Positions 14,442 to 14,579 of a stretch of DNA of 14,579 bases are shown in pieces; the stretch's first letter is position 1; the number at the start of each line of letters is the position of its first letter. This stretch comes from Holosporaceae bacterium (GTDB taxonomy: Bacteria > Pseudomonadota > Alphaproteobacteria > UBA3830): NCBI GenBank assembly GCA_031265715.1, contig JAISCG010000099.1, positions 1-14,579 of the forward strand, given 5' to 3'. The notes under the pieces were generated by a model. The model was not told where the DNA came from. It saw only the letters and a program-made list of their open reading frames with translations, and searched no databases. A program made the translations under genes and the position numbers.

Positions 14442-14579
14442 ATGAGTAAAATAGAACCGAGAAGCTATGAGGTTTTCGAAGTTTCTCCCATGTTAGACAA
14501 ATGGAAAAGCGAGTGGCCGCATATATCAAAGATTGTAAAAGTTACGAGGCTGCGACAAAAAGCGAATGTCGACGCGGAA
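14442..14579 (+). pseudogene. ISAs1-family transposase, 5'-truncated, continuing off the edge
   Basis: The frame opens after a stop at 14436-14438 and gives KIEPRSYEVFEVSPMLDKWK, then SEWPHISKIVKVTRLR. This resembles the interior of ISAs1-type transposases, where a GRIE-R-YEVF segment precedes a WP-L-V-V-R segment about two thirds along the protein. Homology starts at once after the ATG, so the N-terminal ~220 residues with the first catalytic parts are missing. Unless the rest lies elsewhere, this is a remnant. The 130 bases between it and the DUF2608 gene contain one more TTACCACCCGTC motif (14373-14384) and no gene. Confidence 0.6.

Overview
The window looks like a piece of the chromosome of an intracellular alphaproteobacterium, most likely in or near the Holosporales or Rickettsiales. 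I infer this from the adjacent ssb and gyrA genes (a common alphaproteobacterial order), a secreted DUF2608-type protein, a leucine-rich-repeat protein, decayed IS30 and ISAs1 transposases, and dispersed palindromic repeats. One of those repeats has entered a coding sequence, as known in Rickettsia. No rRNA or intact tRNA gene was found, so the placement rests on gene content only.

Layout. From 1 to 5485 is housekeeping sequence: RNase PH on the minus strand, then a plus-strand series of ssb, gyrA and a UgpC/MalK-type ABC ATPase, with a good sigma70-type promoter before ssb. From 5631 to 7791 lie a predicted lipoprotein of unknown function, whose last 15 residues are encoded by a 96-bp palindromic repeat, and a YecA/UPF0149-type protein with a C-terminal zinc-binding SEC-C motif. 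From about 7800 to 8110 is a scar: half a copy of the palindromic repeat, the 3' end of an IS30 transposase, and unassigned DNA.

The most unusual part is 8111 to 11819. Two nearly identical 57-bp direct repeats bracket about 3.6 kb of accessory DNA with no housekeeping genes. It carries a broken or switchable reading frame: an N-terminal signal peptide, a shift at a GCGTCAT heptamer array, a second shift at an A8 tract, then a 429-residue ORF. After a large inverted repeat comes a 434-residue leucine-rich-repeat protein with near-identical 123-bp internal DNA repeats. One extra heptamer plus one extra A would turn the first three ORFs into a single predicted secreted protein of 629 residues. 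The block is either a phase-variable, repeat-driven surface or effector locus, or such a gene in decay.

After 11819 the minus strand carries pmbA/tldE, a second full palindromic repeat, a strong terminator and a secreted HAD-like DUF2608 protein. The right edge enters a 5'-truncated ISAs1-family transposase on the plus strand.
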